From: Oxalobacteraceae bacterium UBA6018
Lineage (GTDB): Bacteria > Pseudomonadota > Gammaproteobacteria > Burkholderiales > Burkholderiaceae_D
Reading direction: 5' to 3'
Assembly (NCBI GenBank): GCA_002428015.1
Contig: DIZW01000080.1
Location: forward strand, 1 to 7,416
DNA length: 7,416 nucleotides
The position numbers and the translations under genes were made by a program. Within the stretch, counting starts at the first letter, position 1. Each line of letters opens with the position of its first letter. Positions 5,999 to 7,416 of this stretch are shown piece after piece. The notes under the pieces were generated by a model that was not told the DNA's origin, made no database searches, and saw nothing but the letters and a program-made list of their open reading frames with translations.

Positions 5999-7416
5999 AT
6001 GCAAGCTCACCCGCCGGCCATTCCCACCCAGCCCCAGATCGCCGCGCCGATCGAACCGCAGGCGGACCCGCACGCGCTGCTCCAGGTGCGCGATCTGCGC
6101 GTCGCCTTCAGGCTGGGCAAGTCCAGCACTGTCGAGGTGGTCAAGGGCGTCTCGTTCGACCTGCCGCGCAACGCCACCGTGGCCCTGGTGGGCGAGTCCG
6201 GCAGCGGCAAGTCGGTCAGCGCGCTGGCGGTGATGGGCCTGCTCCCGGCCCACGCGGCGCGGGTCGATCCGGGCGCCTCGATCCGCTTCGATGGGCGCGA
6301 GCTGCTGGGCCTGGCCGCGGGCGAGCGGCGCCGCCTGTGCGGCAAGGAGATCACGATGATCTTCCAGGAGCCGATGTCCTCGCTCAACCCGGTGCTGACG
6401 GTGGGCTACCAGATCGGCGAGGTGCTGCGCCTGCACATGGGCATGGGCGCGCGCCAGGCCCGCGCGCGCGCCGTGGCGCTGCTCGACGAGGTGGGCATCC
6501 CCGACCCGGCGCGCCGGATCGACGCCTACCCCAGCCAGCTGTCCGGCGGCCAGCAGCAGCGCGTGATGATCGCCATGGCCATCGCCTGCGAGCCCAAGCT
6601 GCTCATCGCCGACGAGCCCACCACCGCGCTGGACGTGACGATCCAGCAGCAGATCATCGCGTTGCTGGCGGCGCTGCAGCGGCGCCGCGCGATGGCGATC
6701 CTGTTCATCACCCACGACCTGGGGCTGGTGGGCCAGATCGCCGACCAGGTGATCGTGATGCGCCATGGCGAGATCCGCGAGCAGGGCGCGGCCGCCCAGG
6801 TGCTGGGCGCGCCGGCCGACCCGTACACGCGCGCGCTGCTGCTGTGCCGCCCGCGGCTGGACGCGCGCCCGCGCCGGCTGCCGGTGATCGGCGACGCCGA
6901 GCTCGCCCACGCGCAGCCCGAGCGCGCGCCGCGCCCGCCCGGCGCCGCCCCGGTCCTGGTGGTCGACAATCTCAGCAAGAGTTTCTTCCTGCGCGACGGC
7001 TGGTTCGGCAAGCGCGAGCTGCAGGCCGTGCGCGAGGTGTCGTTCGTGCTGCCGCGCGGGCGCACCCTGGGCGTGATGGGCGAGTCCGGCTCCGGCAAGA
7101 GCACGCTCGGATTGACCTTGCTGCGCCTGCACCGGGCCAGCGCCGGCAGCGCCATCTTCGAGGGGCGCGACCTGCTGGCCATGTCCGCGCGCGAATTCAT
7201 GGCCTACAAGCGGCGCATCCAGATCGTGTTCCAGAATCCCTACGCCTCGCTCAATCCGCGCTTCACGGTCGGCCAGATCCTGCTCGAGCCGATGCGCATC
7301 CACGCCATCGGCGCCGACGACGGCGCGCGCATGGCCATGGCGCGCCAGCTGCTCGACAAGGTCGGCCTGCCGGCCCAGGCGCTGCGCCGCTATCCGCACG
7401 AGTTCTCGGGCGGCCA
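5999..7416 (+). CDS. Fused double ATPase of a peptide-type ABC importer (partial at right edge)
   Basis: Two ABC ATPase domains of DppD and DppF type in one chain, as in YejF and GsiA; it would hydrolyse ATP to drive both permeases from the cytoplasmic face. The frame stays open from ATG 5999 to the edge: 472 codons, no stop. Domain 1: Walker A GESGSGKS (65-72), Q-loop Gln123 in IFQEP, signature LSGGQ (181-185), Walker B LLIADEP (201-207), D-loop ALD (210-212) and H-loop His239. DPYTRALL (274-281) marks the oligopeptide-type C-terminal extension, then an Arg/Pro/Ala-rich linker to about 318. Domain 2: Walker A GESGSGKS (361-368), Q-loop Gln412 in VFQNP, and the start of a second signature (FSGG, 469-472) at the edge. 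About 100 residues or fewer of domain 2 should remain. All catalytic motifs seen are intact. The stop of the previous gene lies seven bases upstream. Confidence 0.94.
   Translation, partial: MQAHPPAIPTQPQIAAPIEPQADPHALLQVRDLRVAFRLGKSSTVEVVKGVSFDLPRNATVALVGESGSGKSVSALAVMGLLPAHAARVDPGASIRFDGRELLGLAAGERRRLCGKEITMIFQEPMSSLNPVLTVGYQIGEVLRLHMGMGARQARARAVALLDEVGIPDPARRIDAYPSQLSGGQQQRVMIAMAIACEPKLLIADEPTTALDVTIQQQIIALLAALQRRRAMAILFITHDLGLVGQIADQVIVMRHGEIREQGAAAQVLGAPADPYTRALLLCRPRLDARPRRLPVIGDAELAHAQPERAPRPPGAAPVLVVDNLSKSFFLRDGWFGKRELQAVREVSFVLPRGRTLGVMGESGSGKSTLGLTLLRLHRASAGSAIFEGRDLLAMSAREFMAYKRRIQIVFQNPYASLNPRFTVGQILLEPMRIHAIGADDGARMAMARQLLDKVGLPAQALRRYPHEFSGG

Noticed and set aside
4699..6000. 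Open frame of 433 codons on the - strand
   Set aside because: Antisense to the two permeases; low-complexity His, Gln, Arg and Gly composition and no recognisable domain.
5004..6233. Open frame of 409 codons on the + strand in a different phase
   Set aside because: Overlaps the second permease and the ATPase start; Arg, Gly and Pro-rich shadow of real codons.
5942..7399. Open frame of 485 codons on the - strand
   Set aside because: It lies antisense to the fused ATPase, whose two Walker A motifs, first signature and Walker B are unmistakable. The antisense product is a low-complexity string of Arg, His, Gln and Ala, as expected for the reverse of GC-rich codons.

Overview
The window reads as chromosomal DNA from a high-GC Gram-negative bacterium. 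GC-rich coding, a TonB-dependent outer-membrane receptor of the large 'GASALYGADAIAGVVNFI' type, a Phe-type AroG and a DppBC-like importer together suggest a betaproteobacterium. Oxalobacteraceae (Massilia, Duganella, Janthinobacterium group) is my best guess from recognition alone; no marker gene here proves it.

Layout: (1) 1-606, + strand: the C-terminal 201 residues of a class I DAHP synthase (aroG), cut by the left edge. (2) 639-700: a strong terminator with T tracts on both strands, plus a second perfect hairpin, lying between convergent genes. (3) 715-3516, - strand: a complete 933-residue TonB-dependent receptor with signal peptide, TonB-box-like segment, plug and beta-barrel. (4) 3517-3982: a 466-base, partly AT-rich divergent intergenic region with a good sigma70-like promoter for the receptor and several small symmetric elements. 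(5) 3983 to the right edge, + strand: a tight operon of two inner-membrane permeases of the dipeptide/oligopeptide (PepT) ABC family and a fused double ATPase. The ATPase runs off the right edge just inside its second ABC signature. It has no stop codon in the window, but it is a clear gene from 5999 onward.

How the genes may work together: the receptor would import a substrate across the outer membrane using TonB energy. The importer would carry a peptide-like substrate across the inner membrane, with the two permeases forming the channel and the fused ATPase supplying both nucleotide-binding domains. Their divergent arrangement around one regulatory region suggests, but does not prove, one uptake route for a peptide or peptide-like compound. 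No periplasmic substrate-binding protein is visible; it may lie to the right of the window or elsewhere. The aroG fragment is an unrelated housekeeping neighbour insulated by the terminator.

I see no CRISPR array, tRNA, rRNA, insertion sequence or phage feature. I do not see strong evidence for a wholly new system. The most interesting points are the receptor/importer pairing, the missing binding protein, the extra periplasmic segment in the second permease, the paired cysteines of the receptor and the symmetric elements in the divergent intergenic region.
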